Shown here: piece after piece, positions 23,701 through 36,242 of the stretch
Layout of the letters: every line of letters starts with the position of its first letter
Numbering within the stretch: position 1 is the first letter of the stretch
NCBI GenBank assembly: GCA_964030785.1
Contig: OZ034977.1
Coordinates: 33,272,152-33,336,151 of the forward strand
Reading direction: 5' to 3'
Length of the DNA stretch: 64,000 bases
DNA from: Siderastrea siderea
Lineage: Eukaryota; Cnidaria; Anthozoa; Scleractinia; Rhizangiidae
The notes under the pieces: generated by a model
Databases searched by the model: none
Told to the model about the DNA's origin: nothing
The model's input: the letters and a program-made list of their open reading frames with translations, nothing else
Program-made: the position numbers and the translations under genes

Positions 23701-24912
23701 TTTAGCGATGACGCGATCTTCCTGGATGAGCATCTCACTGCGGCCTAATGGTTCCTCCGCGGAACGCCACCGATCTACTTTATTCTACTTTATTGTTGGG
23801 CCAGATCTATCTACTTACACTGCACTGTCCATGTCTTTTGTTTGGAGGCTAGTCTCTGCTTCAGTCGCGCATCATTCAGCAGTCTATGTCAGGCCGGATA
23901 TCAACTAAGGTTACATTTCGTAAACATGCAGAATATGTCACAGCGACGAAAAGCATTGTAAAAGCGGTTATTTGACCTGTCTCTGGAATCCCTTGGATAA
24001 CTGCTTTGTAGTAATGAAGAATGACCTACGGGTTTGTGATTGACCAATAATGGACAAACTCTGTTATGCGTCAGCTGGATAGCAGAGAAACAGCGTTCCT
24101 CGTGAATGCCAGGTTAGCTAAATTAGGAACTGTGTGATGATTCCCAGGTCCAGTTAAATGCTGCCTCCAATTTCCTTGGGAGAAACAATCGTTAGCGCTT
24201 TCTTGGAGAGTCCGATGTTTGACATTAAGGACATAGTCGATGCAGCGATAAAGCCATGACAATTGACTTCAATGGGTAAAAAGCTGCTGGACCAGCTCTT
24301 ATAGAGAGGAGGTAATAGGTCGATCCAGCAAAAAGCTGATTCGCGATGGTTCGATGTGAGCAGTTTTCTCTCTTCTACCTCTTTCCAGCTTATACCAAGT
24401 ACTGTGCTTAGCAAAGCCAGCAGCTCAAGCTGACCTCCTTTTATCATTGATGACGGGGACCTCCTCTATTACAATCTCACGGCCGCCTCTTTGGCTCCTG
24501 CACAAGAAGCCAGCGATATACTTTATTGCTTGGAGAAATCTATTACTTCACACAGCACTGACAATGTCTTTTGTTTGGAGGGTAGCTTCTGCTTCTCTCG
24601 CGGCCCCTTCAGCAGCCTATCTCATGTCAGATTTCAACTAAGGCTACACTTCTGAAACATGCAGAATATGTCACAGACCACCAAAGCATTATCAAAGCGG
24701 TCAGTAAACCTGTCTCTGGAATCTCTTGAAGAAACTGCTTTCTAGTAATGAAGACTACGACTTTGTCTGTGACCGATAGTTTACAAACTTTGTTATGCTT
24801 CAGCTGGATAGCAAAGAAATAGGATTCTTCGTCAATCCAAGGTCAGTTACGTTAAGCACTGCCTGATGATTCCCAGATCCAGTTGAATGCTGCATCCACC
24901 TTCTCTTGGAGA

Positions 24913-26645
24913 ACAAATTTAACTCTTGCGAACAAATTTAACGATTTCTACACAAACGTTGGAAAAGTAACAGCTGAAAAGGCCGCCGCTCTTGCTAATG
25001 TTAACAATTTTAATCTTCAAGAAGCGGAGCAGCATTCTATAAATTTGCCCGAAAATCGCGGTCCTGATGAAGACGATGGCGACAAACCTAAATTTAATTT
25101 CCAACTGATTAAGGAGAATGACGTAAGAAATATCATTAAAAGTTTACCACCAAACAAAGCTCCTGGACACGATAAAGTTACAGCAAGAATCTTAAAAGAC
25201 AGTTCACTTATTACTGTTCCAATTATTACCAGTCTTATTAATAGCTCCTTCTCTTCAAATATTTTTCCTCAACCTTGGAAAATAGCTGAAGTTGTTCCTA
25301 TCCATAAATCAGGTGACAGTGAAGACCCCGCTAACACCCGTCCTGTATCTCTACTACCAATTGTATCTAAAGTTTGTGAGAGATCCGCACACCCTCAGTT
25401 CACGACCTTCCTGAATTCAAATGATATAGTTCATAACCTCCAAAGTGGAAATAGAAAATTCCATTCTACTGAATCTGCTTTACTACATTATACTGATGAA
25501 CTACTTAAGAATATGGATGATAAGAAGATATCCGTTATCGTTTTGTTGGACATGTCGAAGGCTTTCGACAGTATTCGCCATGACCTGATGCTGTGTAAAC
25601 TTCATAAATTAGGTGTGTCCGATACTGCATGTGCCTGGTTTAAGAGTTATTTATCACAACGCAAGCAAGCCGTAAAGATAGAGAACACCTTGTCTGAGAC
25701 CTTGCCCTTAACAGTAGGAGTACCGCAAGGGTCCATTCTTGGACCTGTGCTGTTTACCCTATACGTAAACGATCTTCTTCGTGTTCCAAAACACTGCAGA
25801 GCTTTAGGTTATGTGGATGACACTAAAATTTTTTTGGCGCTTCCTTCATGTCAACTCTCCTACGCTGTGACTGCTGTTAATCAAGACCTTAGAGATATTT
25901 CGAGATGGTGTTGTGCTAATTCCTTATTGATCAATCCAGACAAGACAAAGTTGTTACTTGTTGGAGTCCCACAGCTCACGAGAAACATAACAGCCGTACC
26001 ACCTGTAATGCTGCTTGGAAAGGAGGTGAAGCCTGTTACTGTCGCAAAGGATTTGGGAGTATATATCGACAGCCACCTTAATTACAATGAACACATTACA
26101 AAAACTGTCTCGACTTGCATGTATATGCTAAGTCGAGTTAATAGGATAAAACACCCTCTGGACAGTAAAACTCTTATTTTTTAATAAATGCCTTTGTTTT
26201 TAGTAAATTATATTATTGTTCTACTGTCTGGAGCAATACGACAAAAGAGAATATAAGAAAGCTCCAATTAGTTCAAAATTTTGCATGTAGGATTGTTTTA
26301 GGTTTGAAAAAGTATGACCATATTACTGAAGGCCTCAAATCTTTGAATTGGATAAGTGTAAAAGATAAATTGCTTTTAAACGATTTAGTAATGGTTCATA
26401 AATGTCTACATGGGCAAATGCCAAATTACCTAAGTGATAAATTTATAAAACGCTCAAAAATACATGATAGAAATACTAGGAAAAAAGATGAATTGAATTT
26501 ACCAAAATGTAGATTAAAAATAGGTCAGCGGTCGTTTGCTTTTCGAGGCGCCAAGTCATATAATGACCTCCCAGACGATATTAAGAAAACTAGGGACACA
26601 AAGCATTTCAAGAAGAATTTATATAACTATTTATTAAAACTTTAG
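24913..26645 (+). pseudogene. non-LTR reverse transcriptase, truncated and frameshifted
   Basis: The open frame reads in from array sequence and is element-derived from about 24913. Counting from the frame at 24883, it shows LPPNKAPGHDKVTARIL (RT motif 1), IAEVVPIHKSGD, NTRPVSLLPIVSKVCE, LLDMSKAFDSI with catalytic Asp229, GVPQGSILGP at 279-288, GYVDDTK with the catalytic pair Asp312-Asp313, and NPDKTKLLLVG. The frame ends at 26184 in a T run (26177-26184) and the C-terminal part resumes in another frame through 26645 (LKSLNWISVKDKLLLNDLVM, RAFxxRGAKSYNDLPDDIKK-type ending). One lost T explains the break. It would have reverse transcribed its own RNA at a nicked target. Confidence 0.92.
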
Positions 26646-26838
26646 AGATTTCCCCGTTATTAGCTTTTATTATTTCGAAATTTTTAATTCTTACAATAGT
26701 ATTTTATATTTTTTAGAGAAGATTAGTATTTTCTATAATATATTTTTTGTTATTAGTTTATTATTATTTGTGTATTTATAGCGGAAGAGCCCCTTTGGGA
26801 GCTATAATAAAGTATGTATGTATGTATGTATGTATGTA
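24913..26838 (+). mobile_element. 5'-truncated non-LTR retrotransposon in the array
   Basis: A 1.9-kb insertion that interrupts an array unit at cttggagaa/agaaacataatcg and ends in a (tatg)n tail at 26811-26838. The short target duplication is agaa (or gagaa if the last tail base is counted). The paralogous unit at 52190-52210 is an intact empty site. The 3' microsatellite tail, the apurinic-type RT and the lack of LTRs fit the CR1/L2/Jockey group. The endonuclease domain is missing through 5' truncation. Confidence 0.9.
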
Positions 26839-29800
26839 TGAGAAACATAATCGTTAGCCCCATAGTTTTGTTGGAGAGTCTGATGTTTGAAAGGAATGAC
26901 ATGGTTGATGCAGGGATTAAGGCACGGCCACTGACTTCATCGGGTAAAACGCTGCAGGGCCAGCTTTTGAAAAAAGGAGGTAATAGATCGATCCAGGAGG
27001 AAGCTGCTTAAAGGTAGCTCAAAGTAAGCAAGTTTTCGCGACCTGTTTTCTCTGTTCAGTCTACTCTGTTCCTGGAGTGCCTGATTTTTGACATTAAGGA
27101 CATGTTCGATGCAGCCATAAGGGCATAACAACTGACTTCAACGGGTAAAATGCTGCAGGGCCAGTTTTGGTAGAGAGAAGGGTAATAGGTCGATCCAAGA
27201 GGAAGCTGATTTGCAATTGGTCGATGTAAGCAAGGCGCAACCTGAGTTTTCTCTGTTCTGCCTCTTTCCAGTTCATACCAAGTACCGTGCTTAGCAAAGC
27301 TAGCAGCTCAAGCTGCCCTCCTTCTTTCATCGATGACGCGAACCTTTTCGGTGACCCTCTTACGAAGGCGTTTTGCTTCCCGTGCGAAAAGCCAACGAGG
27401 TACTTTATTGCTTGGCCAGATCTATTACTTTAAACGGCACCGACGATGTCTTTAGTTAGGATGCCACCTTATGCTTCGGTCGCGGGCCGTTCAGCAGTGT
27501 ATAACATCCCTGATATCAACTAAGGTCATATTTGCACAATATGTCAGGCACTGGAAGCTTTATAAAAACAGTTATTTGACCTTTTTCTGGAATCCCTTGA
27601 AATCTAGTAAGGATGATTAACCTACGACTTTGTCATTGACCGATAATGGACAAACTCTTTTATGCGTAAGCTGAGTAGCAAAGGAACAGCATTCTTAGTA
27701 AATTTAAGGGTAGTTACTTTAAACAGTGGGTGATGATTATTTGCAGACTCAGTTGAATGCAGGCTTCAATTTCTTTTGGAGAAACATAATCGTTAGCGTC
27801 CCAGTTTTCTTCGAGAGTCCGATGTTTTGCAGAAAGGAGTTGATCGATGCAGCGACTAGTTACGTTAACCATTGTATGATGATTTCCAGATACAGTTGAA
27901 TACTGCACCCATCCCTTCCTGGAGAAACATAATCTTTAGCCGAATAGTTTTCTTGGAGATTCCGATGTTTGACATTAAGTACATGGTGGATGCAGCGATG
28001 AAGCCACGGCAACTGACTTCAACCGGTAAAATGCTGAAGGACCAGGCTTTGGAACAAGGGAAAGCTGACTTGCAATGGCTCTATCTGAGCAAGCCTTCGC
28101 CAGCTAAGTTTTCTTTGCGCTTCCACTTTGCCGCTTATACCAAACCAAGTACAGTGCTTTGTAAAGCCAGCTGCTCACGCTGACCTCTTTTTGTCATCGA
28201 TAACACTACCTTCCTCGATCATCATCTCAGGGCTTCCTTTTCGTTGCTACGCGGAAAACGACTAACCTTTTGGCTGGGCCAGGTGTATCCCTTTACACCG
28301 CACTATGTGGTTTGTTCGGAGGCTAGCTTCTTGTTCAGTCGCAGCCCGTTCAGCAATCTATGTCAGGCCGGATAGTAATTAAGGTTACATTTCCGAAACA
28401 TACAGAATATGTCAAAGACACCGGAAACATCATAAAAACAGTTGTTTGACCCACTTTCTCTTGAAGAAACATAATCGTAAGTTGCATAGTTTTTTTGGAC
28501 AGTCCAATGTTTGACAGGAAGGACGTGGTCGATGTAGCGATGAAGCCACCGCAAATGACTTCAACCGGTAAATCGCTGCAGGACCAGCTTTTGGATCAGG
28601 AGAAAACTGATTTGCGATGGCTCGGTGTGAACAAGGCTTCGCCCGCTAAGTTTTCTCTGTTATTTCTTTTTCCCGCTTATACCAAGTACAGTGCTTAGCA
28701 AACCCAGCAGCTCAAGCTGACCTCCTTTTTTTCATCGATGAAGCGAACCTCCTCGATTACAACCTCACGGCCGCCTTTTGGTTCCAGCGGAAAGAGCCAG
28801 CGATGTACTCTATTGCTTGGCCAGATCTATTACCTTACACCGCACTGACGATGTCTTTTTTTCTGAGGCTAGCTTCTGCTTTTGTCGCAGCCACGTCAGC
28901 AGTCAATCTTATGTCAGATTTTATCTAAGGTTACATTTTTGAAACATGCAGAATATGTCACAGACACCAGAAGCATTATAGAAACGGTAAGTTGACCTTT
29001 CCCTGCAATTTCCTGCAAACACTGCTTTCTAGTAATGAAGATTAACCTACGACTTTGTCAGTGACCGATAATGGACAGACTTTGTTTATGATGATTCTTG
29101 GAAAATCCAAGGTTAGTCACGATAAGCACTGCATGATGATTCCCAGATCCAGTTAAATACTGCATCCACTTTCTCTTGGACAAACATAATCGTTAGCGTT
29201 TGAGTTTCCTTGGGGAGTCCGATGTTTGACAAGAAGAACATGGTCGATGCTGCGATGAAGCCACGGCAACTCACTTCAACGGGTAAAACGCTGTAGAGTG
29301 GACGTACTAGGTTAATCAGCAGAAAGCTGATTTGCAATGGCTGGATGTGAGCAACGCTTCGCCAGCTGAGTTTTGTCTGTTTTGTCTTTTTCTAGCTTAT
29401 ACCAAAGTACAGTGCTTATTAAAGCCAGCAGCTCAAGCTGACCTCCTTTTTCCATCGATCACGCGAACCTTTTCGATGACCGTCTTTCCGACGACTTTGG
29501 GTTCCTACGCGAAAAGCCAACGATGTACTTTATTGCTGGGCCAGATCTATCACTTTACACGGCACCGACGATGTCTTTTGTTAGGAGGCTAGCGTGTGCT
29601 TCAATCGCCGCCCGTTCAGCAGTCTATGGCAGGCCGCATATCAACTAAGGTTACATTTTTGGAACATGCAGAATTTGTGAGAAACCCGGAAACATTATGA
29701 AAACGGTTATTTCACCAGTCTCTGGATTCTCTTGAAAAAGCTACTTTCTAGTAATCAAGAATAACCTACCACTTTGTTAGTGACGTATAATGGACAAACT

Positions 29801-32296
29801 TTGTTGGGCGTCAGCTTCATAGCAGAGAACTTGCATTTTTTGTCAATGCAAGGTTGACTACGTTAAGCACTGCATGATGATTCCCAGATCGAGTTGAATG
29901 CTGTATCCACCTTCCCTTGGAGAAATGTAATCGTGAGCCCCATACTTTTCTCGGAGAGTCCGATGTTTGACAGGAAGGACATGGTCGATGCAGAGATGGC
30001 GCCACCGCAACCGACTTCTACAGGTAAAACGCTGTAGGACCAGCTCTTGTAGAGAGGAAGTAATAGCTCAATCAGGAGAAAGCTGATTTGCAATGGCTCG
30101 ATGTAAGCAAAGCTTCGGCAGCTAAGTTTTCTCTGTTCTGTCTCTTTCCAGCTTACACCAATTACCGCCCTTAGTAAAGCCAGCACCTCAAGCTGACCTT
30201 TTTTCATCGATGACGCGAACCTCCTCGGTGACCGTCTCACGGAGGCATTTTGCTTCGTGGGCAAAAGGCTAGCAATGTAGTTGATTGCTGGGCCAGATCT
30301 GTCACTTAACACCGCACTGACGGTGTCTTTTATTTCTAGCCTAGCTTCTGCGTTAGTCGCAGCCCCTTCAGTAGTCTAGCTCATGTCGGATATTAACTAA
30401 GGTTACGTTGCCATGTCATGCAAATATGTGACAGACACTGGAAGCATTTATAAAAACGGGTGTTTCACCTGTGTCTGCAATCCCTTGAAACAAAAATACT
30501 TTCTAGTAATGAAGAATAACCTTCGACTTTGCAGGTGACCGATATTATGCGTCAGCTGGATATCAGATAGACAGCATTCTTCGCCAATGTGAAGTTAGTA
30601 CGCTAAGCACTGCAGGATGGTTCCCAGATCCAGTGAAATGGTGCATCCACTTTCTCGTGAAGAAACATAATTGTTAGCCGCATACTTTTTTCGGAGAGTC
30701 CGATGTTTGACAGGAAGGAAATGGTCGATGCAGCGATGAAGGCACGGCAACTGACTTCAACCGGTAAAACGCTGCAGGACCAGCTTTTATAGAGAAGAGG
30801 TAATAGGTTGATCCAGGAGGAAGCTGATTCGCAATGGTTCGATGTGAGCAAGGCTTTTCCAGCTGTTTCCTCTGTTCTGCCTCTGGTTATACCAAGGACA
30901 GTGCTTACCAAAAACCATCACCACAAGCTGATGTTCGTTTTTCATCGATGACGCAAACTTTGTCGGTGAGCATATCACGACGGCCTTTTCGTTCCTTCGC
31001 GGAAAGCCAGTGATATGCTTTATTCTTGGGCTATATCTATCACTTTACACCGCACCGACGATGTCTCTTATTCGGAAGCTAGCTTCTGCTTCATTTGTGG
31101 CCCGTTCAGCAGTCTACGTTAGGCCAGATATCCAAGTAGGTTAAATTTCCCAAACATGTAAAAGATGTCACAGGCACAGGAAGAGTTGTTAAAACGGCTG
31201 CAGCCGGTAGAACGCTGCAGGACCAGCTTTTATAGAGATGAGGTAATAGGTCGATCCAGGAGGAAGCTGATTCGCAATGGCTCGATGTGAGCAAGGCTTC
31301 CCCAACTGTTTCCTTTGTTCTCCCTCCTTCCCTCCAGCTTATACCAAGGACAGTGCTTACCAAGGCTATCACCACAAGCTGACGTTGGTTTTTCATCGAT
31401 GACGCAAACTTCTTCAATGAGCATCTCACGGCGGCCTTTTGCTTCCTGCGCGGAAGGCCAGCGATGTACCTTATTGTTGGCTAAATCTATCACTTTACAC
31501 CGCAACGACGATGTCTTTTGTTCGGAGGCTAGCTTCTCCTTAAGTTGCGGCCCGTTCAGCAGTCTACTTCAGGCCGGATATCCAATTAGGTTACATTTCC
31601 TATACATGTAGAATATGTCACAGGCACGGCTTTTTAACCGGTGTCTGCAATCTCTTTAAATCTACTTTCTAGTACTAAAAAATAGTCTACGACTTTGCCA
31701 AGTGACCTGATAATGGACAAACTTTGTTATGCGTCAGCTGGATAGCAGAAGAAAAGCATTCTTCGTCAAAGCAAGGTCAGTTACGTTAAGTACTGCGTGA
31801 TGATTTCCAGATCCAGTTGAATGCTGCATCCACTTTCTCTTGGAAAAACATGATCATTAGCCGCATAGTTTCCTTGGAGAGTCCGATGTTTGATAGGAAG
31901 GACATGGTCGATGCAGCGATGAAACAACGGCATTTGACTTCAACTGGTAAAACGCTGTAGGACCGGCTTTTCCAGAGAGAAGGTAATAGGTCGATCCAGG
32001 AGGAGGCTGATTCGCAATGGCTCGATGTGAGCAAGGCATTCCCAGCTGTTTCCTCTGTTCTGCCTCTTTCCAACTTATACCAGGTACAGTGCTTAGAAAA
32101 GCCAGTAGCTCAAGTTTATGGATGCAGCAATGAAGCCACGGCAACTGACTTCAACCGGTAAAACGCTGCTGGACCAACTTTTGGAACAGAAGAAAGTTTA
32201 TTTGCAAAGGCTCGCAAAGGCTCGCAAATTGAGCTTATATTGTTCTTCCACTTTCCCACTTATACCAAGTAAAGTGCTTTGCAAGGCCGGCTTCTC

Positions 32297-33585
32297 CACA
32301 GGGCGCAGAGGAGTCATATTTGACTGTAATGCTGTCTAAATTCATTGCGCAAATCGATCTTGTTGATTCAAAACAATAAGCGTGACTGTTCAAAGCGTCA
32401 TGCTATCTAGTTACGCGTCTGGTGAAATTCTATCCGCAAGACAAAAACCGCATACAGCAGTTACTGTGGGCGTATCACCAGTAACTAACAGCCGACTAAA
32501 AGTAAAGAAAGAGACAAGGGACGAAAGCAATTTCGGTCCAATTTTCAACCCCCAAACAAAAGGCCTCGTTTTTGGCAGGTGAAATGAAAAAAATACTTTC
32601 TACCAAGGCGGATTAAAAGTTTTATCAGAAAGTTCGTTAAATCTAACTTTTGGGGAGCGAATTCTTGGAGTTGACCGGCCCGCTTTCGTTCGATCTGGAC
32701 CGAAGGATACCGGTCACAGAAATGCGTCATCAATTACATAACAAAGCATTATGCGTAGGATCGGAAGCGATTTTGACAAGTCGGTCTTTCAGAACATACG
32801 CAGAAGCTTAACAACGCTATCCCGGGACGCGTAACAAGATAGCATGACGCTTTGTTCAGACAGTCACGTTCAGTAGTTTTGAATCAACAAGATCGATTTG
32901 CGCGATGAATTTAGCCAGCATTACGGTCAAATCTGACTCCTCTCCGCCCTGTGATCGCATTTGATGTTGTTTAAAAGCCTTAAATAAAATACACTAAATA
33001 ATTAGTCAAAGCTTCATGTTTACACCGATTGAAACTCAAAACATCTCACCAGATGCGTCGCGTACGTCGCGTACATAAATTTCTTACCAATTTTTGAAGA
33101 GAGATTTCTTTTCTAACTTTAATTTTTTACTCATCTGTCCATTATCTTGCGGTAAATAGCTTTTTCCCGAAGAATGTTTCCCATCGTTGTACAAACCGGC
33201 TGATGAATCGAGATCAGCTGTTGTTTTGAATTTGCATTGATTTAACTTCCTCTCAGCATGCAGAAAATCCTCTTCCGTTTCCGTCACCAGTATGTTACGG
33301 TCCACATCGAACGAATCACGTGGTTTTGGTTTCTTCCCTTGTCGTTTTTTCTTCTCGGCACTTCGTGCCTCGTTTCGGAAAGCTTCGCTTGCCGATAATG
33401 TCGCCCTTCGGGAGACCATTGTTGGGCTTTTGTCTTGCGGATAGAATTTCACCAGACGCGTAACTAGATAGCATGATGTTTTGTTCAGTCACGTTCATTG
33501 TTTTGAATTTAATTTAAAACAAGATCGCTTTGCGCGATGGATTTAGCCGGCATTACGGTCAAATATGACTCCTCTGCGCCCTGTG
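32297..33585. mobile_element. long-TIR DNA element carrying an exon-like ORF
   Basis: Both ends read cacagggcgcagaggagtca (left) and its complement (right). The inverted repeats extend about 165 bp inward, including attctatccgcaagacaaa. A third copy of the end, facing the same way as the right end, lies at about 32835-32953, so 32297-32953 may be a second, smaller element. Flanks are cttctc (32291-32296) and cttctc (33587-33592), a 6-bp target duplication with one extra base, or 7 bp with one mismatch. The paralogous site near 58660-58672 is uninterrupted. Family not identified; hAT- or Mutator-like is possible. Confidence 0.82.
33088..33419 (-). CDS. exon-like ORF inside the long-TIR element
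   Basis: Begins at an ATG (33419-33417) just inside the right TIR and runs open to a strong splice-donor-like TTG|GTAAGA at 33088/33087. It starts MVSRRATLSASEAFRNEARS and continues as a charged, Lys/Arg-rich, low-complexity protein (KKKRQGKKPKPRDSFD, KLKLEKKSLFKN), likely nuclear if made. No domain recognised. It may be the first exon of the element's own gene or a captured host exon. No downstream exon is visible before the inner TIR end at 32953, so the product is incomplete here. Reading upstream of the ATG is also open through the TIR. Confidence 0.5.
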
Positions 33586-34354
33586 CCTTCTCATGCTGAC
33601 TTCCTTTTGTAATCGATGACGCTAACTTCCTCGATGACCATCTCAGGGTTTCGGTTTGGTTCCTGCGCGGAAAGCCAACGGATGTACCTTATGGCTGGGC
33701 CAGGTCTATCACTTTACACAGCACTGACAATGTGGTTTGCTCGGAGCCTAGCTTATTGTTCAGTCGCAGCCCATTCAGCAGTCCATGTCAGGCCGGATAT
33801 CAACCAAGGTTACATTTCCAAAACATACAGAAAATCTCACAGACACTGGAAGCATTTTAAAAACGTTTATTGGACCTGTCTCTCGAATCCCTGAAAATGT
33901 AGAGAAGCAAGCGATGTACTTTATTGCTCAGCCAGATCTATCACTTTACACAGCACTGACGATGTTTTCTGTTCTGAGGCTAGCTTCTACATCTGTGGCG
34001 GCCCCTTCAGCAGTCTAACTCCTGTCGGGTTTCAACTAAGGTTACATTTCCGAAACATGCAGAATATGTCACTGACCCCAGAAGGATCATAAGAACGGTT
34101 AGTGGACCTGTCTCTGGAATCACCTGAAGAAACTGATTAACCTACGGTTTTGTTAGTGACCAATAATGGACAAACTTTGTTATGCGTCAGCTGGATAGCA
34201 GAGAAATAGGATTCTTCGTCCATGCAACGTTCGTTACGTTAGACACTGCATGATGATTCCCAAATTCAGTGGAATACTGCATCCACATTCCCTTGGAGAA
34301 ACATAATCAATAGCGTCTGAGGTTTGTTGTCCGATGTTTGACAAGAAGAACATG

Positions 34355-35345
34355 GTCGATAGAAAAATGAAGTACAGAAGTTCACACTTCTCCGTGGCAC
34401 TAATTCAGATAAAAATATTAAAAACGAAAGTAGTGTAGTGCAAAAAATGTTTTTTCAAAGCCAAACGTTTCGGGCTTAGCCCTTCATCAGTGCCATATGA
34501 ACGACTTTCCAATTACGTGTCACAACAACCGTTGCGTGAGAGAAAATATATAACGTTTGTTGAAGAAGAAGAGCACGCGCAATGATAGACAGGCCCGCGT
34601 GTAAGTTTTAAATGAAAGAAAAGGTAATCTTCATCCCGCGTGGTCCCGCAGTTCCAAATCTGAAGATTAGCCGCATTTCCAGTTTTTGCCGGTGGCTGTT
34701 GTTACGGGTGCAGAGATTAATACCACAAATCTCGGTGTAGGACAAAGTGTGGTCTAAGCCATTAAAGTGCTCAGCAATGGGGAAACCGGAAATTTTTTTC
34801 TCTCTGCTTCCGAGGGGTTCTCCAAAACGTTTTCAGAGGGTTAACCGGTTTCCCCAATGTAGAGAGTAGGGCAGCGACGGCACAAGATCCAGTAAACTAA
34901 GTTGCTGGAATGGCAGCTTAAATATTCTTCGATGTTGATGGTACAATTAGGGCCGTTCACATTTAGTGAGGAGCTAACATGTTGACAAGTACGGCATCGT
35001 GGATGGTTGCAAGGAACGGTACCAGCGGGATCTGCGGATTGACTTCCAACGGTGGTTTGAACCAACACGTCTCTAATGTTGCGATCTCGGCAATATGCTA
35101 CAAGCGGACGTCAGAAAAGATCTGCCCTGTCTCTGGGTCGTTGTTAAGGATCCGGAAGTTGTTAAGCAGGATTCTCTTGATTTTTTATTGAGGGAGTGGT
35201 AAGTAAGTACCAATGGTACCCTCCCAGCTTGGCTGTTTTCCTCTCTGTGGCTATAGGTGGTGTCGTGCCTGTTAATGTGCTTATTTTCCTCAGATTTTCA
35301 CGGAGTAAGTCAGACGGATAGCCTTGTTCTTGACAGAAGCCACAC
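34355..35345 (-). mobile_element. Penelope-like element fragment P2
   Basis: Minus-strand fragment in the same unit position as P1 (after catggtcgat; array resumes at catggtcgattcagcg). 35068-34841 encodes AGTVPCNHPRCRTCQH-type Cys cluster and NLVYWILCRRCPTLYIGETG, the GIY-YIG endonuclease motif. Downstream C-terminal sequence and the 3' tail follow in broken frames. 35345-35070 keeps part of the pre-endonuclease region (CGFCQEQGYPSDLLRENLRK). Not functional. Confidence 0.78.
34460..34495 (-). ncRNA. hammerhead-ribozyme-like core in P2
   Basis: CTGATGA (34490-34484), stem II agggctaagcccg with perfect GGGC/GCCC pairing, and GAAA (34471-34468), in the same order as in P1. Stem III and the cleavage site are not assigned. 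Confidence 0.5.
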
Positions 35346-35761
35346 ATCTCTTGCGCTCTACGACATGGTCGATTCAGCGTTGAAGCCACAGCAACTGACT
35401 TCAACGGGCAAAACAAGGAGGTAAAGAGGAGGTAGTAGGTCGATCCAGGAGGAAGCTGATTCGCAGTGGCCCGATGACATCTTTTTTTCATGGAATAATG
35501 CAAACTTCCTCGATGACCATATCACGGCGACCTTTTAGTTCCTACGCGGACAGGCAGCAATGTACTTTATTGTTGGACCAGATCTATTACTTTACACCCT
35601 ACCGACGCTGTCTTTTGTTCGGAGGCTAGCTTCTGCTTCAGTTGCGGCCCGTTAAGCAGCGTATGCGAGTCAGGATTTCTACTAATGTTACATTTCCGAA
35701 ACATGCTGGGCCACATCTATCTATTTACACCGTACTGTTAATGTCTTTTGTTTGGAAGCTA

Positions 35762-36041
35762 CAACTTCGGACAAAACTACTTGAGACAAATTGAAAACAC
35801 GCCGGTATTTTTCTATTGTCTTTAATAAAACGTCGCACGCTACTGAATAAGTATGTGTCCTCTCCTCTCCCCTCTTTCAATGTTGTTTTGAAGACGACGG
35901 GATTTGTATAGGCAAGCATCATGCCAAAACAACATTGTGTGGGGGTGGGAAGGGGAGCAATTTTTACATCTCTTGTGGTGTCCACTTGTAGCGTTGATAT
36001 TGGAATATAGGAGGATCTGTGTCAAGTTTTGTCCGGGGTTG
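35762..36041 (+). repeat. MITE-like direct repeat, left copy
   Basis: Begins caacttcggacaaaactac and ends gttttgtccggggttg, so it has its own imperfect 16-17-bp inverted ends. No ORF worth reporting. Right partner at 39792-40065. The inner flank is GGGGTTGTCTATG, whereas the outer flank is the TA target. 36042-36242 holds nothing recognised. Confidence 0.8.
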
Positions 36042-36242
36042 TCTATGATATGCGGTTACTTAAATCGCTCTAGCTTCAAGATTAAAAGATGGTTCGGCTT
36101 CATTTTTTCCACAGATATTCTACATGTATAGTTGTTTCTGAAAAGGTCAAAAGAAATGATTGAAACAATTAGAATTACTGTATTATGAGGTGAAAATGAT
36201 AACCGTAAATTAAAGATTCATTCGGCAAATGAGAAGGTCATC

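Larger units (their letters stand above)
19418..24912. repeat. 720-750-bp tandem repeat array, block I
   Basis: Start of the ~40-kb array. Each unit contains, in order: cagatccagttgaatgctgc; tctcttggagaaacataatc; gagagtccgatgtttgacaa; catggtcgatgcagcgatga; aacgctgcaggaccagcttt; cttataccaagtacagtgct; catcgatgacgcgaacctcc; gacgatgtcttttgttcgga; and gtcagtgaccgataatgg. Unit anchors lie at about 19735, 21462, 22208, 22929, 24146 and 24875. No unit has a continuous ORF longer than about 150 codons and I recognise no protein. The block corresponds to about 46505-52200 (segmental duplication). Confidence 0.9.
26839..35759. repeat. 720-750-bp tandem repeat array, block II
   Basis: Array continues directly after the retrotransposon at agaaacataatcgttagc. 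Unit anchors at about 27740, 27885, 29141, 29881, 30620, 31806 and 34257. Two unit variants alternate: one with ctatctcatgtcggatttc followed by ggtaagttgac, the other with cagtctatgtcaggccggat followed by ggttatttgacc. Short ORFs (60-150 codons) occur on both strands but are not conserved as units. Parts match 52200-58880. Interrupted by P2 and the long-TIR element. Confidence 0.9.

Noticed and set aside
35762..36041. Long terminal repeats of an LTR retrotransposon (direct repeats 35762-36041 and 39792-40065)
   Set aside because: No TG...CA ends, primer-binding site, gag or pol lie between them. The ends are TIR-like with a TA target, which fits Tc1-type elements.
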